This document shows positions 1-11,691 of a stretch of DNA of 64,000 nt, one piece after another. The position numbers were made by a program, and so were the translations under genes. Origin of the DNA: Arion vulgaris (taxonomy: Eukaryota > Mollusca > Gastropoda > Stylommatophora > Arionidae); contig CM036754.1 of NCBI GenBank assembly GCA_020796225.1, positions 39,426,279 to 39,490,278 of the forward strand, read 5' to 3'. Position 1 is the stretch's first letter, and every line of letters starts with the position of its first letter. Below the pieces are notes generated by a model, which saw only the letters and a program-made list of their open reading frames with translations, had not been told where the DNA came from and did no database searches.

Positions 1-630
1 AGAAGAAAGGTTTACAGATGGGACATGGGACACACGAGAAGAAAGATTTACAGATGGGACATGGGACACACGAGAAGAAAGGTTTACAGATGGGACATGG
101 GACACACGAGAAGAAAGGTTTACAGATGGGACATGGGACACACGAGAAGAAAGATTTACAGATGGGACATGGGACACACGAGAAGAAAGATTTACAGATG
201 GGACATGGGACACACGAGAAGAAAGGTTTACAGATGGGACATGGGACACACGAGAAGAAAGGTTTACAGATGGGACATGGGACACACGAGAAGAAAGGTT
301 TACAGATGGGATATGGGACACACGAGAAGAAAGATTTACAGATGGGACATGGGACACACGAGAAGAAAGGTTTACAGATGGGATATGGGACACACGAGAA
401 GAAAGGTTTACAGATGGGACATGGGACACACGAGAAGAAAGGTTTACAGATGGGATATGGGACACACGAGAAGAAAGATTTACAGATGGGACATGGGACA
501 CACGAGAAGAAAGATTTACAGATGGGATATGGGACACACGAGAAGAAAGGTTTACAGATGGGATATGGGACACACGAGAAGAAAGGTTTACAGATGGGAT
601 ATGGGAGACACGAGAAGAAAGGTTTACAGA
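1..630. repeat. 36-bp minisatellite, about 17.5 copies, cut by window start
   Basis: Unit begins gggacatgggacacacgaga and is 36 bp long. Units differ mainly at two sites (ggacat/ggatat and aaaggttt/aaagattt). Because 36 is a multiple of three, all frames without a stop stay open and give periodic open frames (M-G-H-G-T-H-E-K-K-G-L-Q). I regard these as by-products. The array continues beyond the left edge. Confidence 0.97.
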
Positions 631-632
631 CA

Positions 633-975
633 TGTGTCCAGCCCTAACTTTACTGACAACATCAACCACCTTACAAGAAGAGATCAGAGCACTATTTTGA
701 ACTTCGAACCAACATATAACACTTAATAATCACTTGAACAGAATTCAACCACAACACACTCTAGAGTGCCAGTTATGAAACTGTTCACCACCATCTCTTC
801 AGGTGTCAAGCACTAGATGATGTCAGGACGATCATCCTTCCTTCAAGGCCAGATAAATGGAATACATTATACAGAACAAAAGAACAACTTACAAACACAT
901 TCAGATACCACTACTTAGCATTGGGTCGAAGGGCAAGAGCTCAAGTGCCGCTGGATCATTGAAGAAGAAGAAGAA
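633..975 (+). mobile_element. LINE C-terminal (RNase H-side) fragment
   Basis: Short stretches in changing frames resemble the tail of non-LTR retrotransposon polyproteins: HLTRRDQSTI near 667-696 and LGRRARAQVP near 922-951. The frame is broken several times, so the copy is dead. It ends in a GAA run (about 962-977). It directly abuts the minisatellite on the left and a SINE on the right. Family assignment is by recalled motif style, not by a search. Confidence 0.55.
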
Positions 976-1406
976 GATTGATTGATAGGAACATAATTTT
1001 TACACTTCATGAGTAACCAAATGTGCTCCAATCTCTTATTTTACACAGGAAAATCTCAGTGGATGGGCACGAACTCCGTAGCACCTACGAAAGCCCCTGA
1101 TGTAATTTGGACGATAGTTAAAAAGTAGGTTTTCAAAAAATCTTTCTAATGAATTTTTCCCGGGCAGCGACTTTCCAGCCTGCTCTACTCGATTCTGAGC
1201 TGCCAATGGTTATCTTACGTGCTTAAATTGAACACAAGATCTACGTTTTACCTCCATCTTCGATAGGACTAGGAATTTGATCTCACCTACACTGACATCA
1301 GGGATCTATGGAAATAATATTCCAATGACTCCACTAGGGAGCGAACCGAGTACCTTTGGAACGTGAGACGAGAACCTAACCTCTACGCCACGGACACTTC
1401 TCAATT
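976..1406 (-). mobile_element. SINE B copy (tRNA-headed SINE with TCAA tail)
   Basis: On the - strand it reads: a head with 'gtagaggttaggttctcg' and a B-box-like 'ggttcgctccc', then the body 'tgagatcaaattcctagtcc', then 'cggtgctacggagttcg'-type sequence, and an attg-rich stretch (TCAA tail) at 976-990. The same body is present at 3436-3866, 32815-33090, 45410-45872 and 49688-50135, which defines the family. The head resembles a tRNA A/B-box promoter. Confidence 0.8.
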
Positions 1407-1501
1407 ATTTGGATGTAGGTAACCGTGTCCCGACAGCTATGGCGCACTTACAGACATAGCAAGTGTATCATGACTAGTATGGTTTACTATGTCTCTATAG
1501 T

Positions 1502-3396
1502 TCAGTAATATATGTCTCTATGTAATATATGTCTCTATGTAATATATGTCTCTATGTAATATGTTTATGTATATATGTATCTATGTAATATATGTCTCTA
1601 TGTAATATATGTCTCTATGTAATATATGTATCTATGTAATATATGTCTCTATGTAATATATGTCTCTATGTAATATATGTCTCTATGTAATATATGTCTC
1701 TATGTAATATATGTCTCTATGTAATATATGTCTCTATGTAATATATGTCTCTATGTAATATATGTCTCTATGTAATATATGTCTCTATGTAATATATGTC
1801 TCTATGTAATATATGTCTCTATGTAATATATGTCTCTATGTAATATATGTATCTATGTAATATATGTCTCTATGTAATATATGTCTCTATGTAATATATG
1901 TCTCTATGTAATATATGTCTCTATGTAATATATGTCTCTATGTAATATATGTCTCTATGTAATATATGTCTCTATGTAATATATGTTTCTATGTAATATA
2001 TGTCTCTATGTAATATATGTCTCTATGTAATATATGTCTCTATGTAATATATGTCTCTATGTAATATATGTCTCTATGTAATATATGTCTCTATGTAATA
2101 TATGTTTCTATGTAATATATGTCTCTATGTAATATATGTTTCTATGTAATATATGTCTCTATGTAATATATGTCTCTATGTAATATATGTCTCTATGTAA
2201 TATATGTCTCTATGTAATATATGTCTCTATGTAATATATGTCTCTATGTAATATATGTCTCTATGTAATATATGTTTCTATGTAATATATGTCTCTATGT
2301 AATATATGTCTCTATGTAATATATGTCTCTATGTAATATATGTCTCTATGTAATATATGTCTCTATGTAATATATGTCTCTATGTAATATATGTCTCTAT
2401 GTAATATATGTCTCTATGTAATATATGTCTCTATGTAATATATGTCTCTATGTAATATATGTCTCTATGTAATATATGTCTCTATGTAATATATGTTTCT
2501 ATGTAATATATGTCTCTATGTAATATATGTCTCTATGTAATATATGTCTCTATGTAATATATGTCTCTATGTAATATATGTCTCTATGTAATATATGTCT
2601 CTATGTAATATATGTCTCTATGTAATATATGTCTCTATGTAATATATGTCTCTATGTAATATATGTCTCTATGTAATATATGTCTCTATGTAATATATGT
2701 CTCTATGTAATATATGTCTCTATGTAATATATGTCTCTATGTAATATATGTCTCTATGTAATATATGTCTCTATGTAATATATGTTTCTATGTAATATAT
2801 GTCTCTATGTAATATATGTCTCTATGTAATATATGTCTCTATGTAATATATGTCTCTATGTAATATATGTCTCTATGTAATATATGTCTCTATGTAATAT
2901 ATGTCTCTATGTAATATATGTTTCTATGTAATATAGGTCTCTATGTAATATATGTCTCTATGTAATATATGTCTCTATGTAATATATGTCTCTATGTAAT
3001 ATATGTCTCTATGTAATATATGTCTCTATGTAATATATGTTTCTATGTAATATATGTCTCTATGTAATATATGTCTCTATGTAATATATGTCTCTATGTA
3101 ATATATGTCTCTATGTAATATATGTCTCTATGTAATATATGTCTCTATGTAATATATGTTTCTATGTAATATATGTCTCTATGTAATATATGTCTCTATG
3201 TAATATATGTTTCTATGTAATATATGTCTCTATGTAATATATGTCTCTATGTAATATATGTCTCTATATAATATATGTCTCTATGTAATATATGTATCTA
3301 TGTAATATATGTCTCTATGTAATATATGTCTCTATGTAATATATGTCTCTATGTAATATATGTCTCTATGTAATATATGTCTCTATGTAATATATA
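1502..3396. repeat. 17-bp satellite, about 111 copies
   Basis: Unit is atatatgtctctatgta (17 bp), strongly homogeneous. Sporadic variants are 'gtttct', 'gtatct' and one 'ataggtctc'. It is AT-rich and starts within sequence resembling itself at 1490 ('atgtctctatagttcag'). No coding potential. It lies between SINE B copies of opposite orientation. Confidence 0.98.
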
Positions 3397-3435
3397 CTAT
3401 TTCTTGTAGGAAGGTGTTCACATAAATCATTACTT

Positions 3436-3866
3436 GACTCTCTGTGGTGTAGAGGTTAGGTGGTCGTCTCTCAAGCCAAATGTACCAGGTTCGCTCCTCT
3501 TGGAACCATCTGGATATTTTTCCAGAGATTCCTGCTCTCAGTGTAGGTGAGATCGAGTTCCTAGTCTTATCGGAGACGGATGATAAAACGTAGGTCCCGT
3601 GTTCATGTTAAGCACATAAAAGAACCCGTGGCAGATCAAAACCGAGAATAGCAGGCTGAAAAGCCGCTGTCCGGGAAAAATTAATTTTGAAAGGTACAAA
3701 ATATTTTTATGTGTAAATCACTTTCTTCTAAATTACATCGGGGACCCTTATCGGTGCTACGGAGTCCGTGCACTGTCGTAGAAATCGTCATATGCACGAA
3801 AGAAATCGGTGCACACATGGCTACTCACTGAATTGCAATGATGATGGTATTATCAATGTATTAATC
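3436..3866 (+). mobile_element. SINE B copy
   Basis: Head 'gtggtgtagaggttaggtgg' with B-box-like 'aggttcgctcc', a body with 'gtaggtgagatcgagttcct' and 'gtgttcatgttaagcacata', then 'ggtgctacggagtccgtgca', ending in 'gatgatggtattatcaatg'. It is nearly full length (about 430 bp). A 39-bp gap separates it from the 24-bp satellite. Confidence 0.85.
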
Positions 3867-3904
3867 ATAAATGTGTAAACTTGACTAACTTTTGTACTGT
3901 TTTG

Positions 3905-5950
3905 TGTATTATATTTTAGGATTATTCTTGCATTGTATTTTAAAATTATTCTTCTATTATATTTTAGTATTATTCTTCTATTATATTTTAGTATTATTCT
4001 TACATTATATTTTAGCATTATTCTTATATTTTAGCATTATTCTTCCATTATATTTTAGCATTATCATTATATTTTAGCATTATTCTTCCATTATATTTTA
4101 GCATTATCATTATATTTTAGCATTATTCTTCCATTATATTTTAGCATTATCATTATATTTTAGCATTATTCTTCTATTATATTTTAGTATTATTCTTCTA
4201 TTATATTTTAGTATTATTCTTCTATTATATTTTAGTATTATTCTTACATTATATTTTAGCATTATTCTTATATTTTAGCATTATTCTTCCATTATATTTT
4301 AGCATTATCATTATATTTTAGCATTATTCTTCCATTATATTTTAGCATTATCATTATTTTTTAGCATTATTCTTCTATTATATTTTAGCATTATTTCTTC
4401 TATTATATTTTAGTATTATTCTTCTATTATATTTTAGTATTATTCTTATATTTTAACATTATTCTTCTATTATATTTTAGTATTATTCTTCTATTATATT
4501 TTAGTATTATTCTTCTATTATATTTTAGTATTATTCTTCTATTATATTTTAGTATTATTCTTGCATTGTATTTTAACATTATTCTTCTATTATATTTTAG
4601 CATTATTCTTCTATTATATTTTAGTATTATTCTTCTATTATATTTTAGTATTATTCTTCTATTATATTTTAGCATTATTCTTCTATTATATTTTAGTATT
4701 ATTCTTGCATTGTATTTTAACATTATTCTTCTATTATATTTTAGCATTATTCTTATATTTTAGCATTATTCTTCCATTATATTTTAGCATTATTCTTCTA
4801 TTATATTTTTGCATTATCATTATATTTTAGCATTATTCTTCTATTATATTTTAGCATTATTCTTCCATTATATTTTAACATTATTCTTCTATTATATTTT
4901 AGCATTATTCTTCTATTATATTTTAGTATTATTCTTCTATTATATTTTAGTATTATTCTTCTATTATATTTTAGTATTATTCTTCTATTATATTTTAGTA
5001 TTATTCTTGCATTGTATTTTAACTTTATTCTTCTATTATATTTTAGCATTATTCTTATATTTTAGCATTATTCTTCCATTATATTTTAGCATTATTCTTC
5101 TATTATATTTTAGCATTATCATTATATTTTAGCATTATTCTTCTATTATATTTTAGTATTATTCTTCTATTATATTTTAGTATTATTCTTCTATTATATT
5201 TTAGTATTATTCTTCTATTATATTTTAGTATTATTCTTCTATTATATTTTAGCATTATTCTTCTATTATATTTTAGTATTATTCTTCTATTATATTTTAG
5301 TATTATTCTTCTATTATATTTTAGTATTATTCTTCTATTATATTTTAGTATTATTCTTCTATTATATTTTAGTATTATTCTTCTATTATATTTTAGTATT
5401 ATTCTTCTATTATATTTTAGCATTATTCTTCTATTATATTTTAGTATTATTCTTGCATTGTATTTTAACATTATTCTTCTATTATATTTTAGTATTATTC
5501 TTCTATTATATTTTAGTATTATTCTTCTATTGTATTTTAGCATTATTCTTCTATTATATTTTAGTATTATTCTTCTATTATATTTTAGTATTATTCTTCT
5601 ATTATATTTTAGTATTATTCTTCTATTATATTTTAGTATTATTCTTCTATTATATTTTAGTATTATTCTTCTATTATATTTTAGTATTATTCTTCTATTA
5701 TATTTTAGTATTATTCTTCTATTATATTTTAGTATTATTCTTCTATTATATTTTAGTATTATTCTTCTATTATATTTTAGTATTATTCTTCTATTATATT
5801 TTAGCATTATTCTTCTATTATATTTTAGTATTATTCTTCTATTATATTTTAACATTATTCTTCTATTATATTTTAGCATTATTCTTCTATTATATTTTAG
5901 TATTATTCTTACATTATATTTTAACATTATTCTTCTATTGTATTTTAGCA
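3905..5950. repeat. 24-bp satellite, about 85 copies
   Basis: Main unit is 24 bp with the core ttcttctattatattttag. Between about 4020 and 4350 the units are mixed with shorter ones ('cattatcattatattttag'), which gives a higher-order pattern. Variant classes are 'ctatta', 'ccatta', 'acatta' and 'gcattgtattttaac'. The longest open frames (290 codons on -, 187 on +) are by-products of the period. Each + strand unit ends like a weak 3' splice site. Confidence 0.97.
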
Positions 5951-6696
5951 TTATTCTTCCTCTTCCTGATGCCAACTAATCCTCGCAGCCATGCCTGGAG
6001 TCCAGGTCGAGCCTAGAAGAAGATGGAGTTAATCCTGTGTAGGATTGCCCAATGACCTAGCTAAATAATGCCTGTTCTTCCAGGAAGAGATGTCAACAGG
6101 AATTCCTTTGTTCAAACTCGTATCATCACCAAGGTCAATCGAGTAGGGATATCCCACACTGAGTCCTTCATATACTCACAAGTCCACACAGAGGTAAAGT
6201 GAGAGACGCACACATACTTGATCTCATATACACACACACACATCACAGTTCGGATTTAGGTACTCAAATCCTACGATGCTCATTATGCGAATCCAATAAC
6301 ATTTTTTAAAAGAATTTCTGAAGAATCTAGTTGAAGATCCAAGAATACGGAAAAATGTTGGGGGTAAAAATAGCGAGTTACGTTCCAAGGGGAAAAAATC
6401 CGATCAATGCAAGAAGGACGTAATTGTTCCAGATAATTAGGTGGGGATGCCGGGTGTTGGGGGGAGTAGTTAGTTACACAGGAGGAGTTAGGTAAGGGGG
6501 GAGGGGATAGTAGAAAGTTGAAAGTGAAAAGTGAATGAAAAATATTGGAAAATGTCGAGATGTAGAATGTTTGAAAATGAATATTGAATCTAGGAAGGAA
6601 GGAAAGAAAAGTGGAAATAGAAGGTAAAGGCAATGAAATGAGAGGCAAAGAATGAAGAAATGAGAAGGGTGTGCGGAAGTTTTTAAAGTTTTAAAT
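5951..6696. other. Unassigned sequence
   Basis: No gene recognised. Contains a short CA run (6230-6243) and a purine-rich stretch (6470-6670). Confidence 0.5.
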
Positions 6697-6902
6697 GACT
6701 TCATTGTACCGGATTTTACCCCATATGGCTTGTTCCTCCCTGCAGAAACTGCATGCCACCTGCCGAGAGCATTGCACAAAGCACGATCTCCGTAGCTCCG
6801 GCAGCAATTCGTGAACAGAATGACGCGGTCCGGATTAGAACCCTCGACCTTCGACTCGCAGGGCAAGGGTTTAACCACTTAGGCGGAAAATTAGAGAGAC
6901 AT
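6697..6902 (-). mobile_element. SINE A copy (tRNA-headed)
   Basis: On the - strand: head 'cctaagtggttaaacccttg', B-box-like 'gagggttctaatcc', 'gcgtcattctgttcacgaat', 'ctccggctac..' body and 3' end 'ggtaaaatccggtacaatga'. It matches the complete copies at 29441-29676 and 50406-50643. Its head abuts the GTA-triplet block. Confidence 0.82.
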
Positions 6903-8045
6903 AGTAGTAGAAGTTGTAGTAGTAGTTGTAGTAGAAGTTGTAGTAGTAGTTGTAGTAGGAGTTGTAGTAGTAGTTGTAGTAGTAGGTTGGTAGGTGAGTA
7001 GGTTGTAGTAGTGAAGTTGTAGTAGAAGTTGTAGTAGAGGTTGTTGTAGTAGTAGTTGTAGTAGTAGTTGTAGTAGTAGTGGTAGTAGTAGTTGTAGTAG
7101 TAGTGGTAGTAGTAGTTGTAGTAGTAGTGGTAGTAGTAGTTGTAGTAGTAGAAGTAGTGGTAGTAGTAATTGTAGTAGTAGTAGTAGTAGTAGTTATAAT
7201 AGTTATAGTAATTATGGTTCTTGTAATACAAATTTTAGTGGTAACAGTAGAATTAGGAGTATCTGTAGTAGCAGTCGTAGTTACAATAGTAATCGTGGTT
7301 GTAGTAGTAGTAGTAATAGTAGTAGTAATAGTAGTAGTAGTAGCAAAAGTAGTAGTAGAAGTTGTAGTAGTAGTAGTGATAACACCAGCATTAGTAAAAG
7401 TATTATTAGTAGCAGCAATGTTAAAGATTGTAAGTGTTGTAGTAGAAATAGCAGTAATAGCATAAGTAGCAGTAGCAGAAGTAGTAGTAGTAGCAGAAGT
7501 AGTAGCAGTAGTAGTAGCAGTAGCAGAAGTAGTAGCAGTAGTAGTAGCAGTAGTAGTGCAGTGCAGTAGTGCAATGCAGAGTGCAGAGTGTAGTGGTAGT
7601 GCAGAAGTAGTAGCAGTGGCAGTGGCAAAAGTAGTAGCGTAGTAATGCTAGCAAGTAGCGTACAGAAGTAGTAGCAGTGAGTAGTGAGCAGTGGCAGAGT
7701 AGTAGCAGTGGCGAGAGTGTAGCAGTGGTAGTAGCAGTGGCAGAGTGCAGTGGCAGAGTATTAGCAGTGGCAGAGTAGTAGTAGTGGCAGTGGCAGAAGT
7801 GCAGTGGCAGAGTAGCAGAAGTAGTGTAATGGTGCAGAAGTAGCAGGTAGCAGTGAGCAGCAGGTGGCAGAAGTGGCAGCAGTAGCAGAAGTAGCAGATG
7901 TAGTAGAAGTAGTAGTGTAGTAGCAGAGTAGCAGAAGAGACAGCAGTAGCAGAAATAGTAGTAGCAGTAGCAGAAGTAGTAGTAGTAGTAGCAGAAGTAG
8001 CAGCAGCAAAAGTAACAGTAGTAACAGCAATGGCAGGTATGTAGT
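6903..8045. repeat. GTA/GCA triplet block
   Basis: About 1.1 kb of (GTA)n grading into GCAGTA/GCAGTG mixtures after 7500. The V-, L-, S- and Y-rich open frames on both strands (for example 7079-7465) are translation artefacts of the triplet. Confidence 0.95.
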
Positions 8046-8267
8046 AATGGTTGCTGCAGAAGTAGCAACATCAATTTTCAAAGTTAAATATGTCGAAGAA
8101 ATAAATAAGAAATGTTATGATAATGACGAACAAGAAGAACAATGAAGAAAAAAGTAGGTAGGATTGTGAGAAAAGAAGAATGTACGAGTGTTTAGCAATG
8201 ATAATGAAACGTAAGTACATTAAGAAAAAGATATAAAGAAGGGTGAAGAAGATACGACAACTGATGA

Positions 8268-8525
8268 AGAAGGAAGAGTAACAATAAGACGATGGAAATG
8301 ATGTGTGGTAGAGAATGGAAGAGTAACAATCAGACGATGGAAATGATGTGTGGTAGAGAATGGAAGAAGGAAGAGTAACAATAAGAAAATGGAAATGATG
8401 TGTGGTAGAGAATGGAAGAAGGAAGAGTAACAATAAGAAGATGGAAATGATGTGTGGTAGAGAATGGAAGAAGGAAGAGTAACAATAAGAAAATGGAAAT
8501 GATGTGTGGTAGAGAATGGAAGAAG
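8268..8525. repeat. Minisatellite, about 52-bp unit, about 5 copies
   Basis: Unit contains 'ggaaatgatgtgtggtagag' and 'ggaagagtaacaataagaa'. The first two units lack about 7 bp. Flanks are AT-rich and unrecognised. Confidence 0.9.
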
Positions 8526-9814
8526 AAGTAAAATGAGAAGTGGAACTAAAATTATTAAGAATGGAACAAGGAAAGTAACAAGACGAAAAGAAAGAGGGGA
8601 GAATGAACAGAAAGAAGTGAGAAATAACTAAAAATTATTCTTTGTGATAAGTAAAGACGACGAAACAAAAAGGGGAAATGAACGAAAAGAAGTGGAAAAT
8701 CTATCAAAATATTAATCTCTCTATTTTTCAGGAATATTTTTGTTATTTTGAAACAATAAATTTTCAATGTTTAAATCTTGAATGAAATGTCATACCAGGA
8801 ACTAACAACACGACAAGAAGGGATAACCCAATCAAACGCTCCCGTCATTATGGTGGGAGGGGGCTTGACTAGTACTAATAGCCAATTATCTGCTGGGAAT
8901 CCCCTACGACCGGCGACAGACTATTCGCTGATCCTTCACAAGGCGGAACCTTGCGGTAAACGTCATCAAACCACGTTCTTGGGAAAGGTCATTGCGTCAT
9001 TGCTGGAACTCTGTGATAAATACTAGCAGAGATTCCTGGAAAAGTAGACCATAAGTTCGGAATTGTTTAGAACAAAGTAGTCGCGTGTGTATTCAATCAT
9101 TTATCTTGGTAAACTAATCATTCTATTTCTTTGATTTGCTAAATTCCAGCCATTTTGTGGTGATACCATTTTGTGATTAGGTTCAAGAAAGGATACCTCA
9201 CAACTCAACCACTTATCTGAAGATATTCAAATCACAAAGTTAAACATGCAGGGTGTATGAATATTTCTTTAATACACTGCTGTGTCATTATATGTGTCGC
9301 ATACAAGACTGTGTTCTGTTGTATTTTTGCTGCAAAGGTAAAACAGGTAAATACAGCAACAAAGGAATACGAACGGGACTGCTATAAAACTAGGTAAGGA
9401 GTAGGTGGTGCGTGAACAACATCGTGCATAATATAGTAATTTCAGGAATAATGTCTACATTTTCAAAGATTGATATTAGTTTTTATTATAAGATAATGCG
9501 AAATAAGTTTAATTTAAAGAAATAACGATAATCTTATAGCCATGGACGTCTATACCTTAAGGCAAAGGAGCACAAGTGACACCCACTGGAAAATGGATTT
9601 TTATGCGAATCTGTTCTTCTCCCTATCTGCGTAGTAAACTACCAACTAACATTAAAATTTTTATTTTGCCTCTCCCTGTGAAAACTTTGTTGACGCCCAT
9701 GCATTTCGCTAGAAGGACATCAAAGATGTTTTAAGAGGCCAATAACATTTTATACCTTTCTTTCTCTCTGTCGAATAATAGTAATAATATTACATTACGG
9801 GCTTTCTTTCTTGT
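8526..9814. other. Unassigned sequence
   Basis: No repeat family or gene recognised. An 82-codon frame at 8778-9026 has no domain, splice context or repeat support, and I do not call it. Confidence 0.5.
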
Positions 9815-9998
9815 CTATAATCCTGGTTTGCCTCACAGCATCAAGATAAAAAGATATTTATAGAACAGGTTTTTCTGTTCGCTTCATAAATAGTGTTTGA
9901 AACCACTTCTACTATTTTTGAGTTCCACCATTTTCGTGGACAGTTTTTTGCTTTGTATCCACTATATCGGATTAGCATTGCTTTTAGAGAAAGCATTG
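9815..9998 (-). mobile_element. LINE L-A 3' fragment
   Basis: Matches the 18.9, 46.0 and 56.3 kb copies in shared words: 'cctggtttgcctcacagc', 'cttcataaatagtgt', 'gtggacagttttttgctttg' and 'tttgtatccactatatcgg'. In the better copies this region encodes an RT C-terminus ([19 protein letters not shown]). This copy is degenerate and is followed directly by a SINE C. Confidence 0.75.
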
Positions 9999-10215
9999 CA
10001 CTGTGACCTACAAGGCATGTCGTAAAAGGCGAACTGATGTAGGACTTAGGGAAGTTAGACTAGTAAATAAAGAGCCTCGGAGAAAACGGATGTGCTGGCC
10101 TACTTGTAGGCACATAACTGGCACAACGTACAATCGCTCTTAGGCTCAGATCACATACAAATCACACGGAGTGGTTAACAGGTGGTCGTTGTGGAGCGTT
10201 TGAAGAAGAAGAAAA
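9999..10215 (+). mobile_element. SINE C copy with GAA tail
   Basis: Contains 'gacctacaaggcatgtcgta', 'gtaggcacataactggcaca' and 'acgtacaatcgctcttaggc', ending in gaagaagaag at 10203-10213. The head ('ggggctca...gcaaagaatag' in other copies) is missing, so it is 5' truncated. Other copies are at 13996, 15883, 47875 and 60062. Confidence 0.8.
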
Positions 10216-10715
10216 TATAACTTACTGTCTCCCCATCAGCTCCTCCTCCTCCTCCATCTCAGTCTCTCGGGGACCTTACTCTTAAGCTCATAAATATATA
10301 TTCTTCTCATACCGTTATACCTTACATAGGGCCTGCATGTAATTTCTCCATACCGCTCTGTCCTGGGCAACCCGCTCAATCTCTTCCATGGAATTGAGTT
10401 CCATATTTCTTGCCTCTCCCAGCAAAGTTTTTTTTCAGGGTTTCCCTACGGGATCCTCTCTTTTAGCGCCCTTGCATCCCACTTCAATGCCTGCTTTGAT
10501 ATTCTTTGATCCTTACGTCTCAAGGTATGTCAAACATATCTCCATCTTCTCCTACACATTTGTTACTAGTGATTGATCAAACATTTCTCTGATTTCATCA
10601 CTTTCCTGAATTCGTTCCATTTTATGTTCATTATTTTTCACAGACATCTATTTTCAAATGCATTCAACTTGCTTTCTATATCTTTAGTCATTTTCCAACT
10701 CTGCTGGCATATGTT
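10216..10715 (-). mobile_element. LINE reverse-transcriptase C-terminal fragment
   Basis: The - strand carries broken coding resembling an RT tail: SKLNAFENRCL, MNIKWNEF, HTLRRKDQRISKQALKWD, then a GGA-rich end. Several stops and frameshifts are present. I recognise the 'FENRCLR..HTLRR..RQALRW' layout from non-LTR elements. Confidence 0.6.
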
Positions 10716-10899
10716 AGGATTGATACAACATTTGAATTGAAAATTGGTAATTTATTTGTAAAACTATATAATTAGCTCATAGTGCAGAAAATGATATGAT
10801 GTGAGAGTACCTCACAGTTCTCTGAGATTTTGCTAACCAGAAATTGTATACAGTTTTATCAATAATATTTATACTTCTAAATATTTCAATGTAAAAATA

Positions 10900-11495
10900 G
10901 AACATGTGCAACAGTTTTGAATATCTTGGTTAACTGCTAACAACAGATGCAAATGGAATGAAGGAAATTAAAAGAAGAACAAGCGTAGATTTGCAAACAA
11001 TTAAATAACTAAAAACATTATGGAATGGAACTGATAGGAAAACTAAAATCAGAATACTAATAACATGCATATTTCCAGTGACAATATATGGATATGAAGT
11101 ATGGACATTTAACAAGACAGTGGAAAAATATATATGTGCTTTGGAATAAACATGTTACAGAAGAGTCCTCTGTATATCTTGGACAGAGAAGAGAACAAAT
11201 ATATCTATCCAGAAAGAACTTAAAATCACAGAAAACTGACTGATGCTACAAATAAGAATGATAAAATTGAAGTATTTTGGACATATAAAAAGACATAAAG
11301 GGTTGGAGAAGACCACCATGGAAGGAGGCATCCTGGCAAATAGGAGAAGAGGACGACCACGGAGAAGATGGATTCAGGATGTAACTGATGGCTTGAGCAT
11401 GATGGCGGCATAGGTGGAACTTCCTTCCTATGACAGAAATACCGAAGGACTGAGAATGTCAAAGTTCTGCTCAGGACAAGATATTTGATGATGAG
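10900..11495 (+). mobile_element. LINE L-B 3' fragment (RT C-terminus)
   Basis: Translated in pieces: [83 protein letters not shown]. These correspond to the thumb/C-terminal region of a non-LTR reverse transcriptase that ends at a (GAT)n tail. In-frame stops show it is dead. It is the clearest reference copy for the 17.0, 24.7, 34.0, 38.4, 39.6, 41.6, 60.6 and 61.0 kb fragments. Confidence 0.85.
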
Positions 11496-11691
11496 TTATC
11501 AATTACTTAGTATAGATTAATATCTCTTTATTGCTTTCTTATAGTCTCTAACTCGGCGAGTAAGGGTCACAGTTTATTGCTGGTATAACTGAATCTTGTT
11601 CATAGCTCCTCCCTCTCTACCTACCCAAAAGTACATGTGTACTATAATAACATAATATAAATAAATAACTGGTTAATAAAATAACAAACGG

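Noticed and set aside
18..726. Two overlapping 209- and 233-codon frames
   Set aside because: Both are translations of the 36-bp minisatellite, in two frames at once.
3905..5950. 24-bp satellite as a splice-acceptor decoy array
   Set aside because: Units end in ttttag, but the array lies upstream of the known vsx exons and no transcription unit is visible there.
5103..5975. 290-codon - strand frame (and + strand counterparts) in the 24-bp satellite
   Set aside because: Periodic R-R-I-I-L-K-Y-N translation of a 24-bp unit. Frame openness follows from the period.
6903..8081. V-, L-, Y- and T-rich frames on both strands
   Set aside because: Translation of GTA/GCA triplets.
8778..9026. 82-codon frame as a gene
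   Set aside because: No domain, no splice sites in phase, no second copy.
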